From positions 22,408-86,407 of the forward strand of contig JAKQIY010000051.1 of the NCBI GenBank assembly GCA_029561455.1: a stretch of DNA of 64,000 bases, read 5' to 3'. Shown here piece after piece: positions 18,693-27,741 of this stretch. Made by a program: the position numbers and the translations under genes. This DNA comes from a bacterium (GTDB lineage: Bacteria; Zhuqueibacterota; Zhuqueibacteria; Residuimicrobiales; Krinioviventaceae). The notes beneath the pieces were generated by a model. That model did not search any database. It was not told the origin of the DNA and worked only from the letters and a program-made list of their open reading frames with translations. Position 1 is the stretch's first letter. Each line of letters starts with the position of its first letter.

Positions 18693-20009
18693 TTACCATA
18701 AATCAACCGGAGGCCAATTTTGTGTTGGCGCATCCTCCGGTAATGTATTAATTTTTGTTAATAAATCAAAAATAAATTGTGATGAATTATTATCAACAAC
18801 ATTTCCTTGTTTCAAATAGAATTCCAATACTTTTTCGGCACCAAAATAATCTTTTTCCTGGTAAAAAGCAAGCGCCATAATTTTATAAAAATCCCACATA
18901 TCAAACTCGTTATCATTTTCAAACAGTTCGCGTTTATAGGGATAATGGGCGTTATCCAGGGTTTTTAAATCCTGGTTAATATATGCAAGCGCTCGTGCTG
19001 CTTTTAAAGCTGAAGCATAATCGCCCTGCGCCAGGTAAGCGGTTGCCATGCCGGCATAAGCATCTGCCTGCATATAAGTGCCGCCGGTTGTCGGATCAGC
19101 GGCATTATAGCGATTATAAAATTCGCCTTTTAAATAATAAGTGTCGCCGGGCATGTCGGTCGGAGTATTTGAAAGACTTTCCAGTCTATCTTCTAGAGCT
19201 ATAAACTGGTTTTCCGAACGTTTAATTACATAGCCTTTTTCATGGTACATATAAACAGCGGCAATTTTTTCCAGCTTGTTTATACGGGGAATAATTTCTA
19301 CAACACCTTTTTGTGCATCCAGGTAAAAATCACCAAAATTTTGTAATTGCGCCGGAGAAGAAACCGGGGTACGCAAACTATCGGGACTAAAAGTGAGAGA
19401 ATTGTCAAGTTCAGTGCCCAGCGCTGTGCCGGCGGCATTACTGATTTCAGGTTTTGGTAAATTGAACACACGGGTTCCGGCTGCCAGAATAAATGTAGGA
19501 GCGGGTCCCAACATTTTATTAACACGGGCAGTATAACTTTCAATCCCTTCAAGATTTACTATCCAGGCATTGGTGCGGATTTGCCACAGATCATTATAAC
19601 GGTTATTCATCGTATCAACAACTGCAAATGCCGGTACTTTTTCAAGATTTAATACCGGCCGCCGTTTCTTCAATACCGTTTCCAAACTGATTACAAAACT
19701 AAAATTTGTAATCGCCTGGGAATATTGTTCGGTACGGGCATAAGTCCATCCCAAACCCCGGTAAGCATCTATAGAAAGTTCCGGATCAACATTCCGCTTG
19801 ATTGTGTTTTCAAAATGTGCAATGGCTGTTTCAAATTCCCCCTGCTGATAAGCTGCCCAGCCCTCATTGAGCAGGGAAGTTATTGTTTCAGCAGAGGTCG
19901 GAATATCATCTGATTCTTTGGAACAACCAAAAATCACCAGCATTGTTACCAAAATTCCGAGTATTACAGGCAATCCGGTTCTTGTTGTGTGTACATTTTT
20001 TAGGGTCAT
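18693..20009 (-). CDS. TPR-containing lipoprotein in the T9SS cluster
   Basis: 438 aa from ATG 20009 (GGAGG 5 bp upstream; a TTG immediately before is in frame but less likely). Residues ~15-30 are a lipoprotein signal (LGILVTMLVIFGC; lipobox IFGC), so it should be lipid-anchored. Residues ~45-120 hold two TPRs (NEGWAAYQQGEFETAIAHFE, YRGLGWTYARTEQYSQAITN) and ~310-430 hold more (YAGMATAYLAQGDYASALKA). A middle region of ~180 residues is unique. TPR lipoproteins often act as scaffolds in outer-membrane complexes. Being between cargo genes, it may assist the surface assembly, which is inference. Confidence 0.85.
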   Translation of the reverse strand: MTLKNVHTTRTGLPVILGILVTMLVIFGCSKESDDIPTSAETITSLLNEGWAAYQQGEFETAIAHFENTIKRNVDPELSIDAYRGLGWTYARTEQYSQAITNFSFVISLETVLKKRRPVLNLEKVPAFAVVDTMNNRYNDLWQIRTNAWIVNLEGIESYTARVNKMLGPAPTFILAAGTRVFNLPKPEISNAAGTALGTELDNSLTFSPDSLRTPVSSPAQLQNFGDFYLDAQKGVVEIIPRINKLEKIAAVYMYHEKGYVIKRSENQFIALEDRLESLSNTPTDMPGDTYYLKGEFYNRYNAADPTTGGTYMQADAYAGMATAYLAQGDYASALKAARALAYINQDLKTLDNAHYPYKRELFENDNEFDMWDFYKIMALAFYQEKDYFGAEKVLEFYLKQGNVVDNNSSQFIFDLLTKINTLPEDAPTQNWPPVDLW

Positions 20010-20070
20010 CAATGCCTCCTTTAAACTCTATATGATAAAAAGAATAATCAATTTAGTCAATACCGTACAG

Positions 20071-23000
20071 TTATTTTACAAGGATCATTTTTCTGGTTTC
20101 TTTAAAATCACCGGCTTTAATTTCATACAAATACAAGCCGCTGCTCACTTTGAAACCGGAACTGCTTAATCCATCCCACTGCGCTGTATAATATCCGGCC
20201 GGTTTGTTTTCATCTATCAGAGTATTGACCAACTGCCCGTTCATATTATATATTTTAAGGCTTACTCTAGCTTCACGGGGCAGTTGATATTTTATTTCTG
20301 TTGATGGGTTGAACGGATTTGGATAATTCTGATACAAGGCAAATGTTTCAGGCACCGATGTATTGCTGGATTCGCTTAATACACCTATTGTGCCCTGGAT
20401 TACTGCAAAAGTTCCAAGCTGTTTTACCGCTGCGGTAAAGGTATTTTTCTTTTTATCCTGTACTGCCGGAACATGCTTCCAGGTATTATTTTCCAGTGTA
20501 TACAGAGCTATATCGTTATCATCTGCTTCTGTATTACCGGTATAAGCAATTGTTACGGTTGCATCGCGTAACAGGTCGGTACCGGTAGGACCAAACTGGT
20601 AAATACTGCTTTTATAAAGTATATTGTCACCGGCGTCAACTTTTAAGAGCCCGGCTTCCCGGTTCCAGGTATTTGCATAAGCAGATAAATATGTAGCAGA
20701 ACGCAGGGAATTTTCCGGTAAATAAAGAGATGCGCTTTTATCGGGACTTATTATTGTATAAATCGATTGCGGAACTGCTTTTTGTACGGTAATGGGGGTT
20801 AATATATAATCAACGTCATTGCCGGGCAGATCCTGTAAATCTTTGATTAAAAGTTTCATCTCACCTTCCATGGTGATATGATAACGGCCTTTATATAAAT
20901 AATTTGCCGCCTTGTCCCGGCTGTCCAATCCGGTATCAAATGCTTCCATATCAACCCTGGTTGAATCGGTATAGTACAATACCTCCACAGTCGGCAATTC
21001 ATATTGCGCGCCAACATCGGAAAAAGTGTTTTCACCGGAATATACAAATAAATCCAGAAATTCGGGGAATAGTGGATTATGGACAATTTGATGCTTTACT
21101 TCCGGCGGAGTTACGTCTTTGGTGATCACAAAACGAGCGGCGCCGCCAAGTGAATCCTGGTTGCTGATGAGCATATATAATTTGTGATACTTTAAAGATG
21201 TGGTATCAGCATTGGGCTCATATTTGGATAACACATTAAATGTGAGTTCTTTTTCACTGTTAAAGGCTGGGGTTAAATCTTCTACATCTTTTTTACCATC
21301 CGGCATAACCTTGATCAATTGTACTCTTAAATTGGTATTGTCGCCGGCGTTAAATTTAATGTTAATGGGTTGTTTGGTTACCAAATCTTTAGCCCAATAC
21401 CGGACGACAGCCTGAACCGGGTCGGATTCGACCAGGCTGGGGAATGGGAAGAAATAACGGATCATGAACGCCCAGTTATTCAACCCTTCCCGATATTCAG
21501 CATTTTTACCATACAAATTAATATCGGCCATGGATTCATCATGTCCAAACAGCGGGCCAAAATTCATACCCAGACCATATTGTCTCATATAGGTGTTTAG
21601 AATATTAGAATAAGTTGCATCACGATAACCATACTTGGCGCCGGTTACCGGGTCAATTCGGGTGGTATCATTAATGGTAGTGGCAATCGTCCAGGCCGCA
21701 AAGACATCTTCAAATTTGATGTTTTTATCTTTTAAGGCTTTTTGAATGCCCCGCCAGCCGTTTTCGGTATTATTAAGCACTGTTTTCAGTAAATCAAAAC
21801 CGCCAAAATTTTCTGTTAACCAGGTTGTAAACAAGGAAACCTGGGTATAACGGTTATTCATATCGCCATTGTCTGCTTTAACACTCCAGGGACTCAACGG
21901 GGTGCCGGCAATCAGGCTGAATACTTTATTGGCGCCGGTCAGAGTTTGAAAATCCGGCATACCGGTCGGCATGTTAAAACCACAGAGACGTTCAGCATAA
22001 AAAGACAAACCTTCAACAACCCAGCGTTCTTCATCATAATCCTTGTTCCAGACTATCATGCGCACCAGTTGATGTGCAATCGCGCTGGCTCTTTCCTGGT
22101 CTGTTGATTCACGCGAATCGATATAAATATATTCGCCCTTGTTGGTATTGCCGATATTGCTCTGATCTTCGGCGCGGAAATACCCGGTTAACTTTGATGT
22201 GCCATTGTTACCGTTTGATGTGGTGTTTTCAGTTTCGCCTTTTTCGATAATGCTGTGCATGACGATATTGATCTTGCTGTTTTTATCGAAATCGGGGAGA
22301 TTTTCAGCGCCAAAGTTATCGATAATTGTTTGATAAATACCCTTTTGTGCATCGGCAGGGGTAACATTGTCAAAATTATCAATAACGGTATTGATTTGGG
22401 TGTCATTTACAAAAGCGCTCATACCATAGTTTTTACCAGTCCAGGTAGCGCCTGCATCGGCAGAAACGAAAAATCCAAAGGGCGTTCCTGCATAAAGTAA
22501 ACCATTATTTAAAGCTATACTTGTAATTTCAGTTTCGGGTTCAATAATTCCAAGCGCTGTCCAGGTGGCGCCGGCATCGGCGCTTGTATAAATCCCATCC
22601 AGGGTGCCGGCATAAATTTTGTCTGTTGAATCTATAAACAAGCTGTTAATATCAACATTTTCCAGTCCGCCGGTTGCTGTGCCTACCAGGGTCCAGTTAA
22701 TTCCACCATCGCTGGTTTTGTAAACACCATTGGCATTGCCGGCAAAAATTTGCCCGGAATTGGTCGAAAAAGCAAATTTGTTAAAAACTATGCCGCTGGT
22801 TGTTGAAAAAGTCATCCGGGCCAGGGATTCGGCATTATTTAACAGATCATAATCGGCAACCGGATTACCATAAATCTGGTTTTCATTTCTGATCACTATA
22901 CCCTTTTTGTCCTTATTTAAACCGCGTAAAGTGACGGATTTGTCGCTCCACACCAGGGTATCGCCAGTAGTACTTATATATTTAACAGTTATATATTTAC

Positions 23001-24213
23001 CGCCAACTTCAAAATTGGGGTCGTTTGGATAAGATACAACCAACAATATCGCTTTTTGCGGGTCAACCAGAGTTCCTGTAGCCGGTTGGCCGCGATATTT
23101 CAGATTATTAATATTTAATTGCGTATAATCATCCATATACTCAAAGCTCGGATCAGCTGTATAATAACTTAAATGTAATACCCATTTCCCTTCATCACCG
23201 ACTATGCCGGGCATATTGCGTACAAAGTACAAAGCTTCATTGTCACTCTTTAGAAGGGTATTTTTAGGCCCGGTCCAGACACGTTTGATCTGGTTGGTAT
23301 CATCATATTCCTTAACCACAACACTATCTTCATTGCTGATACCTTCAACAGTCAACCATTTTTCAAACATGGAACCTATGGACTCGCCCATATCTGCCAG
23401 TTTATCGAGATCGAGAGTCGAATTCTGCAGCGGCACCTGTATATTTGCAGTTGCAGCGGTGATAGTTTTTTCTACACCTTCCCAGTAATTGCCTTTGTTG
23501 CTGGTTTTAAAAACACCGGCATCGGTAGCCGCAAACACACTGCCGTTTGATTTGGTAATATCATAAACAGCCAGATATTCATCATCATTATCAAAAGGCA
23601 ATCCGTTACATCTCTTAATCCAGGTATTGCCGCCGTCAAGGCTAACATAAACACCCATATCTATATCAACATCACTGTCTTCATCGGGGTCATCCGCCCA
23701 CAAATAACCGCCAATACCGGCATATAGAACATTATTGTTCTGTTCGAGACAAAATACCGGATTATTGATCGTAACTTTACGCCAACGGGTGGACGCTTCA
23801 TCCCAACGATATAACCCGTCATCAAGACCGGCAAACAGCACATTGCCGGAAGTTAGTAAAAAATCATGGACTTTACTTAACACACCGGTAGTTCGGGAAC
23901 TGCCGGGAATACCAGTGTTAATAATCGTCCAGTGATCTTCATTCAATTTTTTTCTTAAAATACCACTGGATTTGGTTCCGGCATAAACATAAGAATTGGC
24001 ATCATCAACAATAATGGCATTGATCTGGTTGTTTTCCACCCAGACGTTACAATTTTCACCGGTTGCTTGCAGGGTTGCGCCAATTTTATAGTCGTACTGA
24101 AAAAACTGAAAATTGTGAACCCAAAGAAACCTGGAATCGCCAACGTTTTGGGCGAAAGCGATTCCATATATTAACAAGAAAAAAATTACCAGTTGCGTCG
24201 CTTTTTTAGACAT
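20071..24213 (-). CDS. 1380-aa secreted T9SS protein: BNR repeats plus inactive M30-like peptidase domain
   Basis: Signal peptide at residues ~1-21 (LVIFFLLIYGIAFA). Residues ~30-600 contain repeated Asp-box words (SLDGGNTW, TSDGGINW, SADAGATW twice) as in Ycf48/sialidase-type propellers. Residues ~610-860 resemble the hyicolysin-type (M30) metallopeptidase region: a conserved start (KINIVMHSII), then AIAHQLVRMI around residue 714 and EERWVVEGLSFYAE. The family's zinc motif HExxH is here HQLVR, so the catalytic Glu and second His are missing. Residues ~1000-1290 are beta-rich. The sorting domain starts at YQNYPNPFNPSTEIKYQLP. It is the largest gene of the cluster, 62 bp before the lipoprotein gene and 69 bp after the PorV-like gene. 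Confidence 0.88.
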   Translation of the reverse strand: MSKKATQLVIFFLLIYGIAFAQNVGDSRFLWVHNFQFFQYDYKIGATLQATGENCNVWVENNQINAIIVDDANSYVYAGTKSSGILRKKLNEDHWTIINTGIPGSSRTTGVLSKVHDFLLTSGNVLFAGLDDGLYRWDEASTRWRKVTINNPVFCLEQNNNVLYAGIGGYLWADDPDEDSDVDIDMGVYVSLDGGNTWIKRCNGLPFDNDDEYLAVYDITKSNGSVFAATDAGVFKTSNKGNYWEGVEKTITAATANIQVPLQNSTLDLDKLADMGESIGSMFEKWLTVEGISNEDSVVVKEYDDTNQIKRVWTGPKNTLLKSDNEALYFVRNMPGIVGDEGKWVLHLSYYTADPSFEYMDDYTQLNINNLKYRGQPATGTLVDPQKAILLVVSYPNDPNFEVGGKYITVKYISTTGDTLVWSDKSVTLRGLNKDKKGIVIRNENQIYGNPVADYDLLNNAESLARMTFSTTSGIVFNKFAFSTNSGQIFAGNANGVYKTSDGGINWTLVGTATGGLENVDINSLFIDSTDKIYAGTLDGIYTSADAGATWTALGIIEPETEITSIALNNGLLYAGTPFGFFVSADAGATWTGKNYGMSAFVNDTQINTVIDNFDNVTPADAQKGIYQTIIDNFGAENLPDFDKNSKINIVMHSIIEKGETENTTSNGNNGTSKLTGYFRAEDQSNIGNTNKGEYIYIDSRESTDQERASAIAHQLVRMIVWNKDYDEERWVVEGLSFYAERLCGFNMPTGMPDFQTLTGANKVFSLIAGTPLSPWSVKADNGDMNNRYTQVSLFTTWLTENFGGFDLLKTVLNNTENGWRGIQKALKDKNIKFEDVFAAWTIATTINDTTRIDPVTGAKYGYRDATYSNILNTYMRQYGLGMNFGPLFGHDESMADINLYGKNAEYREGLNNWAFMIRYFFPFPSLVESDPVQAVVRYWAKDLVTKQPINIKFNAGDNTNLRVQLIKVMPDGKKDVEDLTPAFNSEKELTFNVLSKYEPNADTTSLKYHKLYMLISNQDSLGGAARFVITKDVTPPEVKHQIVHNPLFPEFLDLFVYSGENTFSDVGAQYELPTVEVLYYTDSTRVDMEAFDTGLDSRDKAANYLYKGRYHITMEGEMKLLIKDLQDLPGNDVDYILTPITVQKAVPQSIYTIISPDKSASLYLPENSLRSATYLSAYANTWNREAGLLKVDAGDNILYKSSIYQFGPTGTDLLRDATVTIAYTGNTEADDNDIALYTLENNTWKHVPAVQDKKKNTFTAAVKQLGTFAVIQGTIGVLSESSNTSVPETFALYQNYPNPFNPSTEIKYQLPREARVSLKIYNMNGQLVNTLIDENKPAGYYTAQWDGLSSSGFKVSSGLYLYEIKAGDFKETRKMILVK

Positions 24214-24281
24214 ATTTCATCCCTCCGGTAGAGATAGTAGGTAGAGAATTCATTGTTTAATATTGGCCGAGTTTTAGTCAG

Positions 24282-25313
24282 TTAAAATTGAAAAGTGATA
24301 GACATCTGGTTCACATAATCCAGAACACCAAAATCACTGTAACTATAATCCAAACTGGCTGAACCCAGTTGACTAAGGGATAAATTCAGGCTGCCGCCGG
24401 CTGAAAATCTGGCGGTATCATTATTATGCACATAACCGGCGCGTACTGCAACAAGTTTATTGAACCAGTATTCGGCGCCAAGATCAACTTGTTCAACGTT
24501 GTCGTTTAAATGCACCAGGTCGGCGGCCAAAGTAATAACATTTTTGCTGGTTTCAATCACTTCCATTGCTACGCCTGCCCTGAAAAGCAACGGAATATGA
24601 TAAGGCCGGTAATCGTCGGCAGGTTCGGTGGTATAAGTTTGGGTTTTGGAATCAAAACCAATAATATCCTTATACTTGCCCGGTATTTTCATTTCCGGCC
24701 CGAAATTTTGTATACTAATACCCATTCGCAACGATTTGAAACCGGTTTGATACAAAGCGCCAACATCAAAAGCCATTACACTGGCAACTTCGTCATCCCC
24801 GGTCAGATCGTTCACTGTTCCATAGTCTTCCCGTAAATATTTTACTGTACCGCCAAAAGAAAATTTATCGGTAAGGTAACGGGAATAGGAAATACCAATG
24901 GACATATCGTTTTTGGAAAAAGTCTCACCGGTTCCTTCCTGAAACTGGTATGTGGTCACATCCATTTCACCGGAACCAAGAAACAAGCCCGATACAGCAA
25001 AGGTCCCGATTCCCGGAAACGATTTGGCAACACTGAAAGCATTTAACTGTATATCGGCAATCCACTGAATATGTGATAAAAACACACTATAGTTTTGTAC
25101 TTTGGCTAAAGCGCCTGTATTCCAGAATACGGAAGACGCATCTGTTACCACAGCAATACAAGCGTTTCCCATGCCAACATTACGAGCGCCTGCGCCGATT
25201 TTAAGGAACTGCGTTCCCGCAGTTCCTACTTTGGCAAATTGTTGCGCTGCGGCATATTGAAACAATCCAAATATTAAAGTTATGCCAAGCATAGCAATTA
25301 TTATTTTTTTCAT
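24282..25313 (-). CDS. PorV/PorQ-family outer membrane protein
   Basis: 343 aa. Signal peptide at residues ~1-23. The mature start shows the family hallmark AGTQFLKIGAGARNVGMGNA followed by ASSVFWNTGALA, then alternating amphipathic strands to a C-terminal aromatic residue (MSITFQF), as expected for a FadL-like beta-barrel of the PorV/PorQ (UPF0164) group. In Bacteroidota PorV shuttles T9SS cargo from the translocon to the attachment complex. Its place among cargo genes supports such a role here. Which of PorV or PorQ it resembles more cannot be settled by eye. Confidence 0.85.
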   Translation of the reverse strand: MKKIIIAMLGITLIFGLFQYAAAQQFAKVGTAGTQFLKIGAGARNVGMGNACIAVVTDASSVFWNTGALAKVQNYSVFLSHIQWIADIQLNAFSVAKSFPGIGTFAVSGLFLGSGEMDVTTYQFQEGTGETFSKNDMSIGISYSRYLTDKFSFGGTVKYLREDYGTVNDLTGDDEVASVMAFDVGALYQTGFKSLRMGISIQNFGPEMKIPGKYKDIIGFDSKTQTYTTEPADDYRPYHIPLLFRAGVAMEVIETSKNVITLAADLVHLNDNVEQVDLGAEYWFNKLVAVRAGYVHNNDTARFSAGGSLNLSLSQLGSASLDYSYSDFGVLDYVNQMSITFQF

Positions 25314-25374
25314 CAGTCTAAACCTCTTTATTAAATTTGCACTCCAAAGAATCTCTCATTGGTTCAACAGCGGT

Positions 25375-27663
25375 TTACATAATAATGACAAATTTTCCAA
25401 TAAACTTGTCATTTTCTGTTTCTACAGCAAACAAGTATAAGCCACTGACAACAGACTGAACATTTCTGGATATCAAATCCCATTTTTCCATATTACTGCC
25501 ATTGGTATGATTGATCTCCTGGACCAAATCGCCGGCCAGAGTAAAGATCGATATTTTACATACCGGAGGTAAATTGGTAAAGAACAGGGCGTTTTGATAA
25601 ATATCTTCAAAAACATCGGTTGCTTTATATGGATTGGGTACAACCTTGATTTTTGATAAATCGAAATTTGCGGGTGTTTCTTCGTACATTCCTTTAGGAA
25701 TAACGGCAAGAGGTGCGCCGCTGGCTGATTTGGTATAATTACTCTTACCGCTTTCCGACGGAGGCAGGTTGATGGTTTCATCGCCGGTATCATAGGCAAC
25801 CACTGAATAAAAATAGGGTATACCGTTGATTGGCGCTTCAATAACATCGCCCCACACAGTCGTTCCGCCTTGATCAACATATTCATTAACATTATTGGGT
25901 AGATCAACAAAGCCAAGAGAATCCCGGTCGGTATTCAAAACTTTAACCGCTCCTTCAATATTATCAAACGCGGCAATCAAGGTCCAGTTGCTTGGCGTAT
26001 ATTTAGCACGATAAATTTTGTACCCGACAAAATCAATTTGCTTGGTTTTGGTATCCGGGGTTATTTCTGCAATATTGTCCCATACCATAAACACAGATTG
26101 ATCAGCCGGACTGTAACGCAAGTTTGGCGACGGCGGCGGCGCCGGTAACAACCAGTGCACATCCTGAGCCGGAGGCGCCGGTTTGTAGGGGCTGCTGTTT
26201 TTGCTGCCGGTATAATAAGCGGTCAGGGCGTTATCCGAGTTTTCACGCAGTCCCTGTAAACCTGTACCGATCACTTCGGTAAACACAACATGAACCGTAT
26301 CGCCAACTGCAATATCATAGGGTCCTACAGATAACAGATAACGATAATCAAAAGTCGGGGCGCCTACATCAAGCGGGTTAGGCAAAAAGTGATAACCCCG
26401 GCTGAATTCATGCTGGCCTTTTTGATAATCGTATTGTTCAATATCATTATCCGGGTCGCTTTCCCAGTTCCACCACTGGTGAGAGAATGGCCGAACAATG
26501 CGGGTATGCATACTATCTTGTACCGGAAAAACATAATCGGACTTGCTGGAATCAGCATACAGAATGCTGCCGCCAACAAAGCCGGAACAATTGGGCACAA
26601 GAGTCCGCTCGCCAAAATCATTTTCCGATGAAGAGGGGTTATCGCCGTCATAGATATAAGAAATACCGCGCGGCACTTTCCAGCCGATAAACGGCTTGCC
26701 GGTAGAACGCCGTAATGTATCACCGGCGGCAATAATATATTCACCAATCACAACATCCACATCAGCCATAATCGGCAGGCCGGCTTCGGTTTCGATCAGC
26801 GCATATTCATCATAAACACCATCACCTTCGATCAAAGCTGTATCGTAACTATCATTGAACCCGCCCATTTTATGACCATAAGGTATACCAGAATCATCAT
26901 AACCGGTCACGCCGTCGGCGTCAAGATCCAAAGGATCAACCCAATCAACTTCATCGGTATTGGTATCGCTGCCGTCATAACCGTCATAATCTACCAGGTC
27001 GTCTATATTGGTGTCGCTCACATCAATCGAGGAAACGTCAAGATCGGACCAAAAACCGATAATGACATCTTTGAGGTAGCCGTTCAGACCCAGGTTAATA
27101 ATATCGAACTCATAAACTATAAAGTCATCATATTCGGGCATGCTCCACGATAGCCCGTGTTCGATGACCTTGATCCCCAAAGGGGTATGTTCTGTTTTTA
27201 CATCAAGGTCGTCAAATTCACAATAGCTGTCATGAATGGATTTCGGCGTGCCGATTGCAGCAACCTCTTCATTGCCCATCAGGAACTGGGTGCCGTCAAC
27301 TGGCTCCCATTCTTCATAATAGTAAAAATAACTGGTACACCACTTTTCACCATTAAGAATTGTGGAAACCCAAATGGCGGCGTCATACAGGTAACAATTT
27401 TTGGTACCGCCCGGCCATTCATTAGATGGCCGACCGGTTGTCGAAAAGTTCGGGTCACCAAAACTGCCATAATTGGTAATGACATTCCATAATGAGCCGA
27501 TGGTATGCGCTTTATAATCATGATCCGGCCGCGTTGCAGTTTTCTTTAAACTGAAAGGCCGTTTGCTTAACTTGTCCGGATTTACTTTAGCATAACCAAA
27601 TGTAAAAGTAAATACCAATAAAACAGCGAGGATTATCTCCAGCTTGTATTTTTTCAATAACAA
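25375..27663 (-). CDS. Secreted ~762-aa protein with C-terminal sorting-like domain
   Basis: The frame runs to a GTG at 27675, but GGAGG overlaps those codons and points to the TTG at 27663 as start. A signal segment (LEIILAVLLVFTFTFGYA) is followed by a mature domain seen in many FCB genomes next to TonB receptors, with no assigned function. Residues ~200-260 are Asp-rich (DLDADGVTGYDDSG and neighbours) and may bind calcium. A fibronectin III-like stretch (VGYKIYRAKYTPSNWTLIA) lies near 540-640. The end (KVVPNPYKATDVFED ... GKFVIIM) is a variant of the sorting domain lacking the exact YPNPFNP word. 79 bp downstream of the TonB receptor gene. Function unknown. Confidence 0.8.
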   Translation of the reverse strand: MLLKKYKLEIILAVLLVFTFTFGYAKVNPDKLSKRPFSLKKTATRPDHDYKAHTIGSLWNVITNYGSFGDPNFSTTGRPSNEWPGGTKNCYLYDAAIWVSTILNGEKWCTSYFYYYEEWEPVDGTQFLMGNEEVAAIGTPKSIHDSYCEFDDLDVKTEHTPLGIKVIEHGLSWSMPEYDDFIVYEFDIINLGLNGYLKDVIIGFWSDLDVSSIDVSDTNIDDLVDYDGYDGSDTNTDEVDWVDPLDLDADGVTGYDDSGIPYGHKMGGFNDSYDTALIEGDGVYDEYALIETEAGLPIMADVDVVIGEYIIAAGDTLRRSTGKPFIGWKVPRGISYIYDGDNPSSSENDFGERTLVPNCSGFVGGSILYADSSKSDYVFPVQDSMHTRIVRPFSHQWWNWESDPDNDIEQYDYQKGQHEFSRGYHFLPNPLDVGAPTFDYRYLLSVGPYDIAVGDTVHVVFTEVIGTGLQGLRENSDNALTAYYTGSKNSSPYKPAPPAQDVHWLLPAPPPSPNLRYSPADQSVFMVWDNIAEITPDTKTKQIDFVGYKIYRAKYTPSNWTLIAAFDNIEGAVKVLNTDRDSLGFVDLPNNVNEYVDQGGTTVWGDVIEAPINGIPYFYSVVAYDTGDETINLPPSESGKSNYTKSASGAPLAVIPKGMYEETPANFDLSKIKVVPNPYKATDVFEDIYQNALFFTNLPPVCKISIFTLAGDLVQEINHTNGSNMEKWDLISRNVQSVVSGLYLFAVETENDKFIGKFVIIM

Positions 27664-27741
27664 AGCTACCTCCACGATTTAATAATGAGTCAAACCTGAC
27701 TTGAAATTTCTGCTAATTCTGTTTCTGTCGTTATATTCTGC

